DNA of 64,000 nt from Spiroplasma endosymbiont of Panorpa germanica (GCF_964019765.1 NZ_OZ026461.1:62001-126000), one strand, 5' to 3'. Shown: positions 12,930 through 25,051, counted from the stretch's first letter. The notes: generated from the sequence alone by a model not told the origin. A program made the numbers and translations.

Positions 12930-14912
12930 ATGAAAAAAGAAGATTTAAAATTTACATTAGTAACAGAGTATCAACCAGCTGGTGATCAACCCGAAGCTAT
13001 TAAAAAATTAATTAAAGGACTGGAAAATAATGAAAAACACCAAGTCCTTTTAGGGGCTACTGGAACTGGTAAAACTTTTACAATTGCTAACATTATTAAT
13101 CAGACCAACCGTCAAACATTAGTTTTAGCCCATAACAAAACTTTAGCAATGCAACTTTATATTGAATTAAAAGAATTTTTCCCCGAAAACCGTGTCGAAT
13201 ACTTTGTATCTAACTTTGATTTTTTCCAACCAGAAGCCTACTTACCTTCTAGGGATTTATATATTGACAAAGATGCTAAAATAAATCAAGAACTTGATAT
13301 GATGCGACTTAGTGCGATGAACGGATTGATGCTAAGAAAAGATACAATCGTTGTAGCATCAGTGGCAGCAATCTATGCTTCACAAAATCCTGAAGAGTAT
13401 GGAGCTGTGTTTTTTGAATTGAAAGTCGGAGAAGTTTTAAGCAAGAAAGAACTGCTAGGATTTTTAATCAAAACTGGTTATGTAAGAAATGAAATTGAAA
13501 CTGTCAGAGGAACTTTTTCAGCTAATGGAGATGTTATTAAAATTGTTCCCAGCTGAACTGACCAAATGATTTATCGAATTTCAATGTTTGGTAACGAAAT
13601 TGAATCTATTGAAACCCTAGAACCATACAATAATGTTGTGATGCAAAGAATGAGTCTGGCAACTATTTTCCCAGCCACTAGCTATGTAACCCCAGAAGAT
13701 AAAATGAAAACTGTTATTGAAAATATTCGTGAAGAATTGAAAAATCGTTTGACAGAATTGAGAACTGAAGGTAAAATGCTTGAAGCTCAAAGATTAGAAC
13801 AGCGAACTAATTATGACTTAGAATCGCTTTCAGAATTTGGAACAGTTAGTGGAATTGAAAACTATTCAGCCCATTTGGATTTTCGTCCCGCAGGTGTGCC
13901 ACCATATACTTTGCTAGATTATTTTGATAAAGATTTTTTAACAATTATTGATGAGTCACACATGATGATCCCTCAAACTCGTGGAATGTCAAATACTGAT
14001 TACAGTCGTAAAAAAAATCTGGTTGATTATGGATTTAGATTACCAAGTGCCATGGATAACCGACCGTTAAATTTTGAAGAATTTAGCAATAAACTAAACC
14101 AAGTTATTTATACCTCAGCAACTCCTGGGGATTATGAAATGGAGTTAGCAAATCACCAGTTTGTTCAACAAATCATTAGACCAACGGGACTTTTAGATCC
14201 AATTATTGAAGTGCGTCCAACTACTAATCAAATCGAAAATATCATCGAGGAGATTTTAAAGCGTCGTGAAAAAAATGAAAGAGTTTTTATTACCACTTTA
14301 ACAATTAGAATGTCAGAGGACCTAACCAGTTACTTACAAGAGAGAAATATAAAAGTAGCTTACTTACACTCGGAATTAAAAACTATTGAGAGAACCACAG
14401 TTTTAAATGATTTACGTAAAGGAGTTTATGAAGCTGTTGTCGGGGTTAACTTACTAAGAGAAGGTTTAGATTTACCCGAAGTGAGCTTGGTTTGTATATT
14501 GGATGCAGATAAACAAGGATTCTTAAGAAATACCAGAAGTTTAATTCAGACAACCGGGCGAGCCGCTCGTAACGCATCGGGTCTTGTAATATTTTATGCC
14601 GACCAGATATCTAAAGCGATGGAGGAAACTATTGAAGAGACCACTCGTCGTCGAGATATTCAAAGAGCCTACAACTTGGAGCACAACATTACTCCCAAAA
14701 CTATTTTGAAAAAGATTTCAGATTTTGGTATTGATGATGCTACTAGAAAACAGATTATTGATATCTCAAAAAGAAAAGCCAATGCTGCTAAGGATAAAAA
14801 AGATAAACTTATTAAACAATTAAGAGCTGACATGATTAGTGCCGCAAAGGAATTAAATTATGAAAAAGCAGCTCAAATTCGAGATGTAATTATAGAATTA
14901 GAAGGACAATAA
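12930..14912 (+). CDS. uvrB: Excinuclease ABC subunit B
   Basis: UvrB is the DNA damage-verifying helicase-like subunit of nucleotide excision repair. The 660-residue product has Walker A ([12 protein letters not shown]), the YYDYYQPEAY-like beta-hairpin region here read as [14 protein letters not shown], the DESH box, the motif around [14 protein letters not shown], and a C-terminal UVR motif ([13 protein letters not shown]) for UvrC contact. Two TGA codons (13554, 13560) read as Trp interrupt the frame only under the standard code. uvrA starts 1 base after its stop, so the pair is translationally coupled. Confidence 0.96.
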
Positions 14913-14913
14913 A

Positions 14914-17757
14914 ATGAACAAGGATATAATTAAAGTAAAAGGCGCGAGAGAACACAATTTAAAAAATGTTGAAATCGAAATACCAAAAAATAAGTTAGTT
15001 ATTTTTACAGGACTATCAGGAAGCGGTAAGTCTTCACTAGCTTTTAATACAATTTATGCTGAAGGTCGTCGAAGATATATCGAATCACTTTCAGCCTACG
15101 CTAGACAGTTTTTAGGCGGAAACGAAAAACCAGATGTAGATTCAATTGAAGGTTTGAGTCCTGCTATCTCTATAGATCAAAAAACAACTTCTCATAATCC
15201 TAGATCAACTGTTGGAACTGTCACAGAAGTTTATGATTACTTGAGATTGCTTTACGCTAGAGTGGGAACCCCATTTTGTGTTAACAATCACGGTGAGATT
15301 AAGGCGTCATCTATTAAAGAAGTTCTTGAGTCCATAAATAATGAAACTCAAATTGATGAGCAAGTTTTTATCTTAGCTCCGATTGTTGTTGACAAAAAAG
15401 GAAGTTTCAAGGATCGTTTGGATAAATTACGTGCAGAAGGTTTCATAAGAGTACAAATTGATGGTACAATAATTAACCTGGACGAGGAAATTGATTTAGA
15501 TAAAAATGTCCGTCACAACATTGATATTGTGGTTGATAGATTAATTTATCAACAAGATGAAGAAATCAAATCCAGAATTTATTCAGCTATCGAGGTTGGA
15601 TTAAAATATGCTAACGGACTTATCAAGGTACATTACCCCAACAAAAATAAATTAGAAAAATTGTTTTCAACTATTTATTCATGTAAGGTTTGTGGGTTTA
15701 GTATTGCTGATATGGAACCGCGACTATTTTCTTTTAACGCACCTCAAGGTGCTTGTCCTGATTGTACTGGATTAGGGATCAATCTAGAACCCGATCAAGA
15801 TTTAATTATCCCAGATAAATCGGTTTCAATTTCTGAGGGAGGAATCGTTTACTACAAAAACATTATAGCTAAAGATAATATTGAATGACAAAAATTTAAA
15901 ATATTGTGTGATCATTATTATGTTGACTTAACAGCTCCAATCAAACAACTAACAGAAAAACAAAAAGAAATGATTTTGTGAGGAAGTGATGAGCCCATTG
16001 AATATAAAATTAAATCATCAGGGGGAAATACTTTTGCTTCTTTTGATTACATTGAAGGTGTAGCTAGTCTAATCCAAAGAAGGTATATGGAAACTAAATC
16101 TGATGAAAGTCGTAAGTGATATGCTAAATTTATGGCTTCTAAAACTTGTAAAACTTGCAAAGGTGCTAGATTAAACAGTACGGCTTTAGCCATCAAAATA
16201 AATAATTTTTCAATTAATGACTTCACGAATTTAGCAATTGACGAAGCTTTAGATTTCTTACTAAACATTAAATTAAATGCCAATCAAGAAAAAATTGCTA
16301 ACTTAGTTTTGAAGGAAATAATTTCACGAATTAGTTTTTTAAATAAGGTTGGACTTAGTTATTTAAGTCTTTCAAGAACGGCTACAACTCTTTCTGGGGG
16401 AGAAGCCCAGAGAATTAGGTTGGCCAAACAAATTGGTTCACAGTTAACAGGGATTCTTTATGTTTTAGATGAACCCTCAATTGGATTACATCAAAGAGAT
16501 AACGATAAATTGATCGCCACATTGAAGCACTTAAGAGATTTGGGAAATACTTTAATCGTTGTAGAACATGATGAAGACACCATGTGAGCTAGTGATTGAA
16601 TTGTTGATATTGGACCAGGAGCTGGAATTCACGGAGGAGAAATAGTTTTTGAGGGAACTGTGCAAGATATCGTTAAAGACGAAAAATCTTTAACTGGTAG
16701 ATACTTGAGCGGTAAGGAATCTATTAGTGTTCCAAAAAATTACCGCGGAGGTAATGGTAAAAAAATTGAAATCATCGGAGCTAGCGAAAATAATTTACAA
16801 AATATTGACGTAACAATTCCGCTAAATAAATTTATAACAATCACTGGAGTTAGTGGAAGTGGTAAATCAACTTTAATGGAAGATATTATTTACAAGAGCT
16901 TGAAGAAAAATTTACACAACGAGCAAATTAAACCCGGAGCTCATAAATCAATTAAAGGATTAGAAAATATTGATAAAGTTATATACGTATCTCAAGAACC
17001 GATCGGTAAAACTCCGAGATCTAATCCAGCAACTTATACTTCGGTTTTTGACGATATTCGTGATTTATACACCGAAACTACTGAAGCTAAAATTCGTGGT
17101 TATAAAAAGGGACGTTTCAGTTTTAATGTTCCTGGGGGGCGTTGTGAAAATTGTCAAGGTGATGGAATCATTACTATCTCGATGCAATTTATGCCAAGTG
17201 TAGAAGTTGTTTGTGAAATTTGTGACGGTAAGCGTTATAATGAACAAACACTACAAGTACTTTTCAAAGGTAAAAATATTTATGATGTTTTAAATATGAG
17301 TGTTGAAGAGGCGGCGATATTTTTTGAAAATATTCCGCAGATTAAAAATAAACTTGATACAATTTTAGAAGTTGGTCTGGGATATATTAAGCTAGGGCAA
17401 AATGCTAAAACTCTTTCTGGAGGAGAAGCGCAAAGAATCAAACTATCAACTTATCTTTTAAAAAAACAAACAGGGAAAACTTTATTCCTTTTAGATGAAC
17501 CAACAACTGGATTGCATATTGATGATGTTAAAAGGTTATTAGCTGTTCTAAACCGTTTGGTTGACTTGGGTAACACCGTCTTAACAATTGAACATAATTT
17601 AGATTTCATTAAAGTATCAGATTACATTATTGATTTAGGACCTGGAGGAGGAACTGGGGGAGGTAGAGTTGTTGTGACTGGAACGCCTGAACAAGTAATT
17701 AAAAGCGACACTAGTTACACTGCTCAATATTTGAGAAAGTATTTAAAACGTGATTAG
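14914..17757 (+). CDS. uvrA: Excinuclease ABC subunit A
   Basis: UvrA recognises DNA damage and loads UvrB. The 947-residue protein has two ABC modules: Walker [11 protein letters not shown] near residue 33 and [10 protein letters not shown] near 650, each with its LSGGEAQRI signature and DEPSIGLH / DEPTTGLH Walker B region. Zinc modules show CxxC pairs (CKVC...CPDC; CKTC; CENC...CEIC). Five or more TGA codons read as Trp. Its last 8 bases overlap the start of folC, so expression is probably coupled through uvrB-uvrA-folC. Confidence 0.96.
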
Positions 17758-18856
17758 TGTTTATGAAAATCTCATTCCTAAATTTTCCCAGCCAAGTAAA
17801 AAAAATCTTCGAGAAATTTTAAATAAATATCAAAACTTTCAAGATAGTTATCAAGTAATTAATATTGTTGGTACTAATGGAAAAGGTTCAACAAGTTACT
17901 TTACATCTTTGGGTTTGAGAAAGTATTACTCAAAGGTTGGTTTGTTTATTTCCCCAGCATTCTTATATCAAAATGAGAGAATTCAGATTAATAATAACCA
18001 AATTAGTGATGAGGACTTTAAAAGAATTTTAAAAAAATTTGAAAAAGATATTTCTGAAAATAAACTTAATTTTTTTGAAGTCTATACCCTGATTGCAATG
18101 TGGTACTTCTTTGAAAATAAAATTGAAATAGCAGTTATTGAAGCTGGCATCGGAGGAATTCTGGACACGACAAATCTATTTAATAACCAGATTGGCACGG
18201 TTTTAACTTCAGTTAGCTTAGATCATGAAGAAATTTTGGGAAATAAAATCAAGCAAATTATCTTTCAAAAAGTTGGAATTGCTAAAAAGGGGTTTCTGAT
18301 ATCAAGTCATGATAATAAATGTTATCAAAGTTTTGTTAAAAATCAGCTTAAAAACGTGGGAGTAGATTTTTTTCAAGCTAACACATTTACTTTAAATAAA
18401 ACTTATCAAAAAAATAATATGGGACTAGTTCAAAAATTATTTGAAGTTCTGAATTTAGAATTTGATGAAGAAATATTTTTCACACAAGCACTAAATGGAA
18501 GAATGAGTGTTTTGAACAAAGATCCTAAGTTAATTATTGATGGGGCACATAATGTTGGGGCCATTAAGAAATTAATAAAATCTGTTAAAAAGGATTCAAA
18601 AGATTTTGAAGTTATCTTTGCCAGTTCTTTAAAAAAGAACTATCACAAAGAAATTAAAATTTTAAAAAAAAGTTTCACTAAGATATACTTCGCTGAATTT
18701 AATCCAGAAGACAATTGAAATTGAGAAAAAAAGTATCAAGTTATTGATTGAAAAGAAAAAATAAAAAATAATTTGAAAAATAACCAAAACACTTTAGTTT
18801 GCGGTAGTCTCTATTTTGTCCCATTGGTTTACCAATGATTTATTACGGAGGGATAA
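17750..18856 (+). CDS. folC: Folylpolyglutamate synthase/dihydrofolate synthase family
   Basis: The 368-residue product begins at GTG 17750, overlapping the uvrA stop by 8 bases. It has the Mur ligase-type ATP site (IVGTNGKGSTSYF, about residues 40-50), the FISPAFLYQNERIQ segment, EAGIGGILDTTN and the later DGAHNVGA motif. FolC adds glutamates to folate so that it is retained in the cell. It is somewhat shorter than typical FolC (about 420-440 residues), chiefly in the C-terminal domain. The next gene resembles a folate-type ECF substrate component, which supports a folate salvage role. Confidence 0.9.
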
Positions 18857-18857
18857 T

Positions 18858-19562
18858 TTGTTATATATTTTCACATCCCTGGGAGCGGTTTTAGGAATTT
18901 GTATATTTTTTACTTTAGCATTATTTATGGAGCGCTGAAGTTTTAAAAGACTTTCGATTAAAGTTGTCTCAGTATTAGCCTTGCTAACTTCCTTGTCGGT
19001 CGTACTGACAAACTTTTTTAGTTACAGTTTTCCTTTTTTTGGAGGAGTTATTATCTTAGCATTAGGTGACTGACTTATTTTCATTTCTGGAATGACATTT
19101 GGACCTTTAGCGGGTGTAATTGTTGGTATTTGTACAGATTTGACCGGATCAATGATAAGTCTTTTCGGACAATTTCATATCGGTTTTATGATGATCAAAG
19201 TGATGCTAGGATTTTCTGGTTCACTAGTTTTTCTTTTTAGAAAAAACAACTTTATTTATTTAAAAGTTTTACTTATGTATTCACTAACATATACTTTGAC
19301 TTCCTTAGTTTTCAATCCAATCTGACTTTATGCTATTGGTTGGGGCAATGCGGTGTTCGTGCATTTTTTGGCTCGATTAATTAAGTTACCTTTTGGAATT
19401 GCTGTTTATCCTACAATCGCGTACTTATCATTTTCAATAATCGTCAAAATTATTGGTAATTGAAGCGATGATAATCTTTGGTGTTTTCGTAGGGGAAATA
19501 TAGTATTTTTTGATAAAATAAAGTTAATAGTTAAAAAAGGTTCAAACAAAGGAGAAAAATTT
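18858..19562 (+). CDS. folT: FolT-like ECF transporter substrate component, open into hprK
   Basis: A very hydrophobic protein of about 235 residues with roughly six membrane segments. It starts at TTG 18858, 5 bases after GGAGGG. The central segment LGDWLIFISGMTFGPLAGVIVGICTD matches ECF S-components of the FolT type, and its place directly after folC supports folate as substrate. No T, A or A' components are in the window. No TAA or TAG occurs in this frame before hprK, so the reading frame runs directly into HprK at 19563. The last 30 residues before the junction (from about GNWSDDN) are not hydrophobic and do not look conserved. A one-base shift near 19440-19470 would instead give a stop at 19501-19503. 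Confidence 0.75.
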
Positions 19563-20495
19563 ATGACTAAATTAAGAATTAAAAATCTTGTAGATCACTT
19601 TGATTTAGAGGTAATTGCAGGAAGCGAACATTTAGACAATGTGATTGAGGTCTATGGGTTAAACCGTGCAGGCCTAGAACTTGCGGGTTATGTTGAAAAA
19701 GATCAACAAAAAAGAAGGGTGGTTTTATTTTCAAACAAGGAAAATAACTACATCCACGGATTTACCAATACTGAGAGAGAAAAAAAATACTTAGCCATGT
19801 TAAAAGATGGAATCCCTGCGGTAATAATAACTGAGAAATTTAATGATGAGATTTTAAATCAAGTAACTAAAAAACTAGAAATCCCTTTATTAAGAGTTAG
19901 TGGTCAAACTACAAGTGAGTTTACGCAACAAATTTTAGGATTTTATGATGACTATTTTGCACCAAGCGAAGAATTCCACGGATCATTGGTAAACATTTAT
20001 GGTAAAGGTGTTATGATTATGGGAAAATCTGGAATTGGTAAATCCGAGATCACAATTGAGTTGATTAAGAAAAACCACCTTTTTGTTGGTGATGATCGAA
20101 TTGTTGCCATCCGCAAATCTAGTAAAATTTATGGTAAAAGTCATGAAATTTTAAATAATTTAGTTGAAGTAAGAGGAATTGGAATAGTTGATATCGCTCA
20201 AACCAATGGATACCAAGTTATATTAGACGAGACGGAAATTGAATTAGTGATTGAACTAATTAAGTTTGGTGAAAACGGGGTGGATGACACTGACCGTTTA
20301 GGTAATGAATATGACACTCAAAACATTCTAGGAGTTAAAATCCCTCACATTCGTATTCCGGTATCATCGGGTCGTAATATTGCCAACATTATCGAAACAG
20401 CGGTAGCTCAATTGAAAATAAAACAAAGTGGAAACTGAGTAAGTCCAACCAAAATTATCGCGAAAAGAATTGAAAAAACCACAAATAATGATTAA
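19563..20495 (+). CDS. hprK: HPr kinase/phosphorylase
   Basis: HprK phosphorylates and dephosphorylates Ser46 of HPr and so tunes PTS sugar uptake. The 310-residue product starts at ATG 19563, 7 bases after AAAGGAG. Its N-terminus (LRIKNLVDHFDLEVIAG) matches the normal HprK start. The P-loop GKSGIGKS lies at 154-161, and the VEVRGIGIVDI-like signature appears as LVEVRGIGIVDI. One TGA (20436) reads as Trp. The upstream FolT-like frame is the same and has no stop. The lgt1 ATG overlaps the hprK stop (ATGATTAA). Its target HPr is encoded at 54925. Confidence 0.95.
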
Positions 20496-21951
20496 TCTTT
20501 TGAGTAATTTACCACAACCAGGAGATCCAATTGAGGATTGAATAGAACAAGGACGAAACGATCCCTTCCTATTTGGGTGAATGCCCATTTATCCGATTTT
20601 TATCTTTCTAGGGGTTGTCGGGGTCTTGGTGGCTTCAGTAATAAAATTTCGTATGCGAAAAATACCGCTTTATGATTTGGGAATAGCTATTTTCATAGTA
20701 ATTCCAGCAGGTATTCTGGGAGCTAGCGTTCTGGGTAAATTTAATATTCTGTACAATAACTGAAAAATATGAGAATTGTTTTATTTCTGGCAACCAGGAA
20801 TGGCTATCTTTGGTGGACTAATTTTTGGGGGAGCTGCAGGCTTTGCTTGATTTCATAAAAGAGCTCAATATTATCAAATTTCAACTTGAGTTTATGCTGA
20901 TTGTATTTTACCAAACGTTTTGATAGGACAAGCCATTGGTCGATGAGGTAACTTATTCAACCATGAAATTTTGGGAAGACCAACTAGTCTTGAGAGTTTG
21001 CAAAAATGACTACCCGATTGAATTGTTAATAAATTATGATACGTACAAAATCCTAATGTCGGCGCTTTAGAAACTGATCCCTGATTTATAGAGTATCGCG
21101 AACCGTTATTTTTATATGAATCTATTGCTAACATAGTTCTTTTTATTTTGATTACTTTCTTAATTGCAAACCTGGGGAGAATGTTTTCAAAAAAACCCTG
21201 AAAAATTTACCCAAGCGAGTTTCCAAATATTGTTAACAAGCAATATCGCTGAGTTGAAAAAGAGAAACTAAAAGTTTGAGAAACACAAAGACCAATTGTT
21301 TATAAAAAAAGAATTATCGAAGATCGTGAAGTATTAAAACTAAGCCTTTGAGAAAGCTGAAACAAAGCTTATTACCTTAAAACACTGGACAACAAGCAAA
21401 TAACATATTTTGGAGAATTAGAAATTAATTATGAAGGTAACTTGCAGCGTGATATTAAAAAGTTAGAAAAAGTTAAACAGCAACAGTTCAACGATATTAG
21501 TAAAACAAAAGAAAAATTCGCCAAATTAATCAAAAAAGAAAATCAAAAAAGTAAAATAAAAAACTACAAAAAGGATTTGAACAACGAGATTAAAGCAATT
21601 AAGGACTCTTTTAAATCAGAAATTCAAGAATTAAGAAAAGCAACAAACTGGTGAAGGGTCACCTGAAATCAAGATTCAAAAGAACTTTATAAAGCTAACA
21701 ATCCCGAAAATTACTTTGTAATTCATAGCGGAGTTGTTAGTGCATCGTATTTAATTGGTTATCTAACTGTTAGATGGGTGTTGGAAACCCGTAGAACGGA
21801 TGCTGAACTTGTTTTAAAACACTTATTCGTTTTAGATATGGTTTTATTCGCGTTATTTACGATTTTCGCACTGGGACTACTAATTTTTTCCCAATTTATT
21901 GCACCATATAAATGAAGAAAAGTTAATTGACTTTATGAAAAGTCTTATTAG
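20488..21951 (+). CDS. lgt: Prolipoprotein diacylglyceryl transferase paralogue 1 (catalytic His replaced)
   Basis: Lgt moves diacylglycerol from phosphatidylglycerol to the lipobox Cys of lipoproteins in the membrane. The 487-residue product has the Lgt signature IGRWGNLFNHEILGRPT. Where the second copy and other Lgt proteins have AIHGG or SFHGG, this copy has AIFGG (Phe108), removing a His known to be important in Escherichia coli Lgt. It also has a Lys/Glu-rich, probably coiled-coil insert of about 150 residues between membrane segments, making it longer than usual (270-330). It overlaps hprK by 8 bases. It may be inactive or specialised. Confidence 0.88.
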
Positions 21952-21994
21952 TGCTTGAAAATGTGCTAAAATTTTAAGTATGGAGGTTCTTTAG

Positions 21995-23365
21995 ATGGTA
22001 GATTGAGTATTTAATGAAAGAGAATGAGACATCTGAACTGATGGTTGAATCCAAGAAGTTTATGGAGGCTGATTTAGAGTTTATGCCTTTACTATGACTC
22101 TTGGGGTTATTGCTGCAATCGGATTTTCAGCATATAAATTCTGAAGAAAAGATTTACAATTAACCCAACTAGCGATCGGGGCAGTACCAATTGTGATTTG
22201 CTCACTCTTTGGAGCCAGTTTTTTTGGAAAACTTAATGCTGGTCATAAAACTGATTTTTCAGATGTTAGTGAGGTTTTGGGGCTATTTGCCTTTTGAAGT
22301 CCAGGGATGGCAATTCACGGTGGTGTTTTTGTTGGTTCCTTTGTTGGAATAATCATATTCTATATAATGGGTCGAAGAACAAAGGTTTCGGTTTGAACCT
22401 ACATGGACGCTATAATTCCAAATATTTTAATTGGACAAGGAATCGGTAGATGAGGTAACTTCTTTAATCATGAAATTACTGGACCACCAATTGGATTGGC
22501 TTCAGAAAATAAATTGTGATGGTTACCAAGTTTTATTACTAGAAATACACAAGCAACTTATATTGGTTTTGATAATAACCTAAATATTAATGGAATTAAT
22601 ATCGTACGAGGGGAAGTTTATCAACTAAATCCGATTTTCATTTATGAAGCATTCTGACTGATTTTCTTCTGAGCGATAATAACATTTGTATTGCCTCACT
22701 TCTTAAAATGAATTCAAAAAAGACCCGAAAATTTAGGTATGTCAAAAATGAATATTGAATTGAAAAATGAGTATTTTAACACTTTTGCTAATTCAATTGG
22801 TGAATTTGAATATACAAATTTTGGTGGATGAAAGTACGATCGTTTATTCTACTTTAATATTTCAAACTATGGAATGAAAAACTATGATGCTGTAACATCA
22901 GACTTAAATAGGTCGCGAAGTAATAAGGAAATTGGTTATTTATCTTATCGATGAAAAATGGGAAGAGCCTTAGAACAAGCTAATAATCCCTATCAAATAA
23001 AAGTTGTTCGATCAGGGGTTGAAGCTGGAGCTTATTTCTTCACTTGAAATTTAGTTCGATTTATTTTAGAGCTTCAACGTCCTTCAAACCACTTGTTTAT
23101 CCAAAATGATAAACCACTTTCTTTAACAATAATCGGAATTACAGGTTTAATTGGTTTAGCTATAATGGGAATTTGTCAATTCGTGGTTCCTTATTTATTT
23201 AGAAAACCTGGTTATTCATATGAAAAAAATTACTTTAAAGTGATTAATCTAGAAAATATCAACGATTCGAAAAATGATTTAGGTACAAAAGAAAATAACG
23301 TGCGCAAATCAAAAGAAATTAAAGCCCAAGAAAAATTGGAAAAATTAAAACAAAAAGCTAAGTAG
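21995..23365 (+). CDS. lgt: Prolipoprotein diacylglyceryl transferase paralogue 2
   Basis: The 456-residue product starts at ATG 21995, after a GGAGG at 21982-21986. It has IGRWGNFFNHEITGPP and keeps the important His (His108 in MAIHGG), so it is the better candidate for the working enzyme. There are about seven membrane segments, a long soluble insert (about residues 245-340) and a Lys-rich C-terminal tail. It lies 43 bases after the first copy. Substrates are likely to include the lipoproteins at 33459 and 34914, which have VVAC lipoboxes. Confidence 0.93.
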
Positions 23366-23373
23366 GTGATCAA

Positions 23374-24330
23374 ATGTCTTTCGCTCTCGACGTTAAAGAG
23401 GAAATTGTAAGCCATACGTTTACAGACGAACAGAAAAAGGCATTCCTATGTGGATTTATAAAATATAATGGCGAGATTTTGATTTCAGATAATCAGTCTC
23501 GACTAATTTTGTCAACTATCAGCAATAGAGTGGCCCGAACAATAATAAGTTTCATAAAAACCTTTTATAATGGGGAAATTTTAATATCAATCTTACAGTC
23601 TCAAAAACTCAAAAAAAACAAAGTATTTCAAGTAACTTTAGTAGAAGATATTTTTGAATTTTTATTTAATTTTAATATTTACAACACTAATAAAAGTGGT
23701 AAAATAATTGAGGTGGATTACAACCTGATTCAAAATACAAGCTTACTTAGAGCTTATATTTCTGGAGTATTCATCGCAATCGGAAGTGTTAATTCTCCAC
23801 AGACCAGTAACTATCATTTAGAGTTACAATTCGGAGATGAACTGTCCACAGAAGTTTTCAAGAATTTACTAGAGCCATTAGGTTTTGATTTTAAATCAAT
23901 TAAAAGAAAGACCAAGTATGTGAGTTACATAAAAAAATCAACAGCGGTTTCAGACTTTTTAAAACTTATTGATGCACCAAATTCGGTTATGAAATTTGAA
24001 AATAAAAGAATATCTCGGGATATGCAAAACAATATCAACCGCATGATAAATATTGATATTTCAAACCAAGCTAAAACATTGGATGCAGGTCAAAGACAGG
24101 TAACACAAATCCTTTATTTAAAGGAGAAAAACTACTTCGGGTTTTTATCTGATAAAGCTAGGTTTCTAGCCAACATCAGACTTGAAAGGCCTGAAGCCAC
24201 ATTTTCTGAGTTAGAGGAGATATTGAATAACAACAATATTTCAATTACAAAATCAGGGGTAAGTAATTTATTTAAAAATATAGAGAAAATATACAAGAAT
24301 AGTCAAGAGGGAAAGAATGAAAAAAGATAA
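23374..24330 (+). CDS. whiA: WhiA-type DNA-binding regulator
   Basis: The 318-residue product starts 8 bases after lgt2. WhiA proteins combine a LAGLIDADG homing endonuclease-like N-terminal domain without nuclease activity and a C-terminal helix-turn-helix; in Mollicutes they have been linked to control of ribosomal protein genes. Here the N-terminal half carries SFALDVKEEI and LRAYISGVFIAIGSVN, and the C-terminal half carries MINIDISNQAKTLDAGQRQ and the HTH region NIRLERPEATFSELEEIL. No TGA codons occur. It overlaps the next gene by 14 bases. Confidence 0.93.
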   Translation: MSFALDVKEEIVSHTFTDEQKKAFLCGFIKYNGEILISDNQSRLILSTISNRVARTIISFIKTFYNGEILISILQSQKLKKNKVFQVTLVEDIFEFLFNFNIYNTNKSGKIIEVDYNLIQNTSLLRAYISGVFIAIGSVNSPQTSNYHLELQFGDELSTEVFKNLLEPLGFDFKSIKRKTKYVSYIKKSTAVSDFLKLIDAPNSVMKFENKRISRDMQNNINRMINIDISNQAKTLDAGQRQVTQILYLKEKNYFGFLSDKARFLANIRLERPEATFSELEEILNNNNISITKSGVSNLFKNIEKIYKNSQEGKNEKR

Positions 24331-24541
24331 TGTTATTTCAATTTTGAGTCAAAACATGAAAGAGATTAGAACAAAAGCAAACTTAACACAAGAGGAATTG
24401 AGTTTTAGATCTGGATTACACAGAAACTATATTTCTGACACTGAAAGAGGAACTCGTAACATTTCAATCAAAGCGGTTGAAAAAATAGCTCAAGGGCTTG
24501 AGGTTCCGGTTGAAGATCTGTTCATCAACAAAAACAAGTAA
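24317..24541 (+). CDS. Xre-family helix-turn-helix regulator
   Basis: A 74-residue single-domain HTH_3 protein: NMKEIRTKANLTQEELSFRSGLHRNYISDTERGTRNIS gives the standard helix-turn-helix, followed by KIAQGLEVPVEDLF. It resembles small transcription regulators and controller proteins of restriction systems, but no restriction gene lies nearby. Its ATG is inside the end of whiA (14-base overlap, preceded by GAGGGAAAGA), so the two are translated together. The target is unknown. Confidence 0.88.
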   Translation: MKKDNVISILSQNMKEIRTKANLTQEELSFRSGLHRNYISDTERGTRNISIKAVEKIAQGLEVPVEDLFINKNK

Positions 24542-24554
24542 TATGAATAAAAAT

Positions 24555-24586
24555 AAAAAAATTATTTCTTAGGAAATAATTTTTTT
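24555..24586 (+). terminator. Bidirectional terminator between the Xre gene and the rhodanese-like gene
   Basis: AAAAAATTATTTC / GAAATAATTTTTTT inverted repeat around TTAG. It lies between converging genes and has A/T runs on both sides. Confidence 0.78.
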
Positions 24587-24980
24587 ATGCTGTTTTGTAA
24601 GTTGTGTATTTATCTAAAAAACTAGCCACTCTAACCTCTTTATATCCGCCCACCAGTATGTAGGTCTTAATACGACGTTTGTCTAAAGTTTGATAAATAT
24701 CTAAGTGACTTCGATAATCCTCGTTAACCAAAAGGATTTTTTTGCTTTTATCCAAATGCTTAAAATATCTTATTTTGAAGGTTAGAAAATCGATGTTGAT
24801 ACTATTAACTAAGTGACTTGTTTCAAAGCTGGCTTGTGGCCTGATATCAATAATTTGTCACTTGTCTGATTTTAAAATTTTTGGCAGTTTTTTGGTGCTT
24901 TTTACTCGATATTTACTTTTAAACGAGTTTCCAGTAAATATTCTTCCAAAAAAATTCAAAATTGCTTCAATAAATTGCAT
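24585..24980 (-). CDS. Rhodanese-like domain protein without the catalytic cysteine
   Basis: A 131-residue product, from ATG at 24978-24980 to TAA at 24585-24587, with one TGA as Trp. After a hydrophobic N-terminal stretch it has rhodanese-fold features: KWQIIDIRPQASFETSHLVNSINI (the usual DxR and HIxGAxNI region) and a strand ILLVNEDYRS where the active-site CxxGxR loop is expected. Asn stands in place of the catalytic Cys, so sulfur transfer is unlikely. Function unknown. It is monocistronic and convergent with the whiA-xre genes. Confidence 0.72.
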
Positions 24981-25051
24981 AAATATACCTCAAAATAATT
25001 ATACATAATTTAAAAATTTATAGTAAAATAATTAAAGGATTAGGTGATTAT

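Noticed and set aside
24317-24541. Small Xre protein as controller of a restriction-modification system.
   Set aside because: No methylase or nuclease gene is nearby and the gene is translationally linked to whiA.
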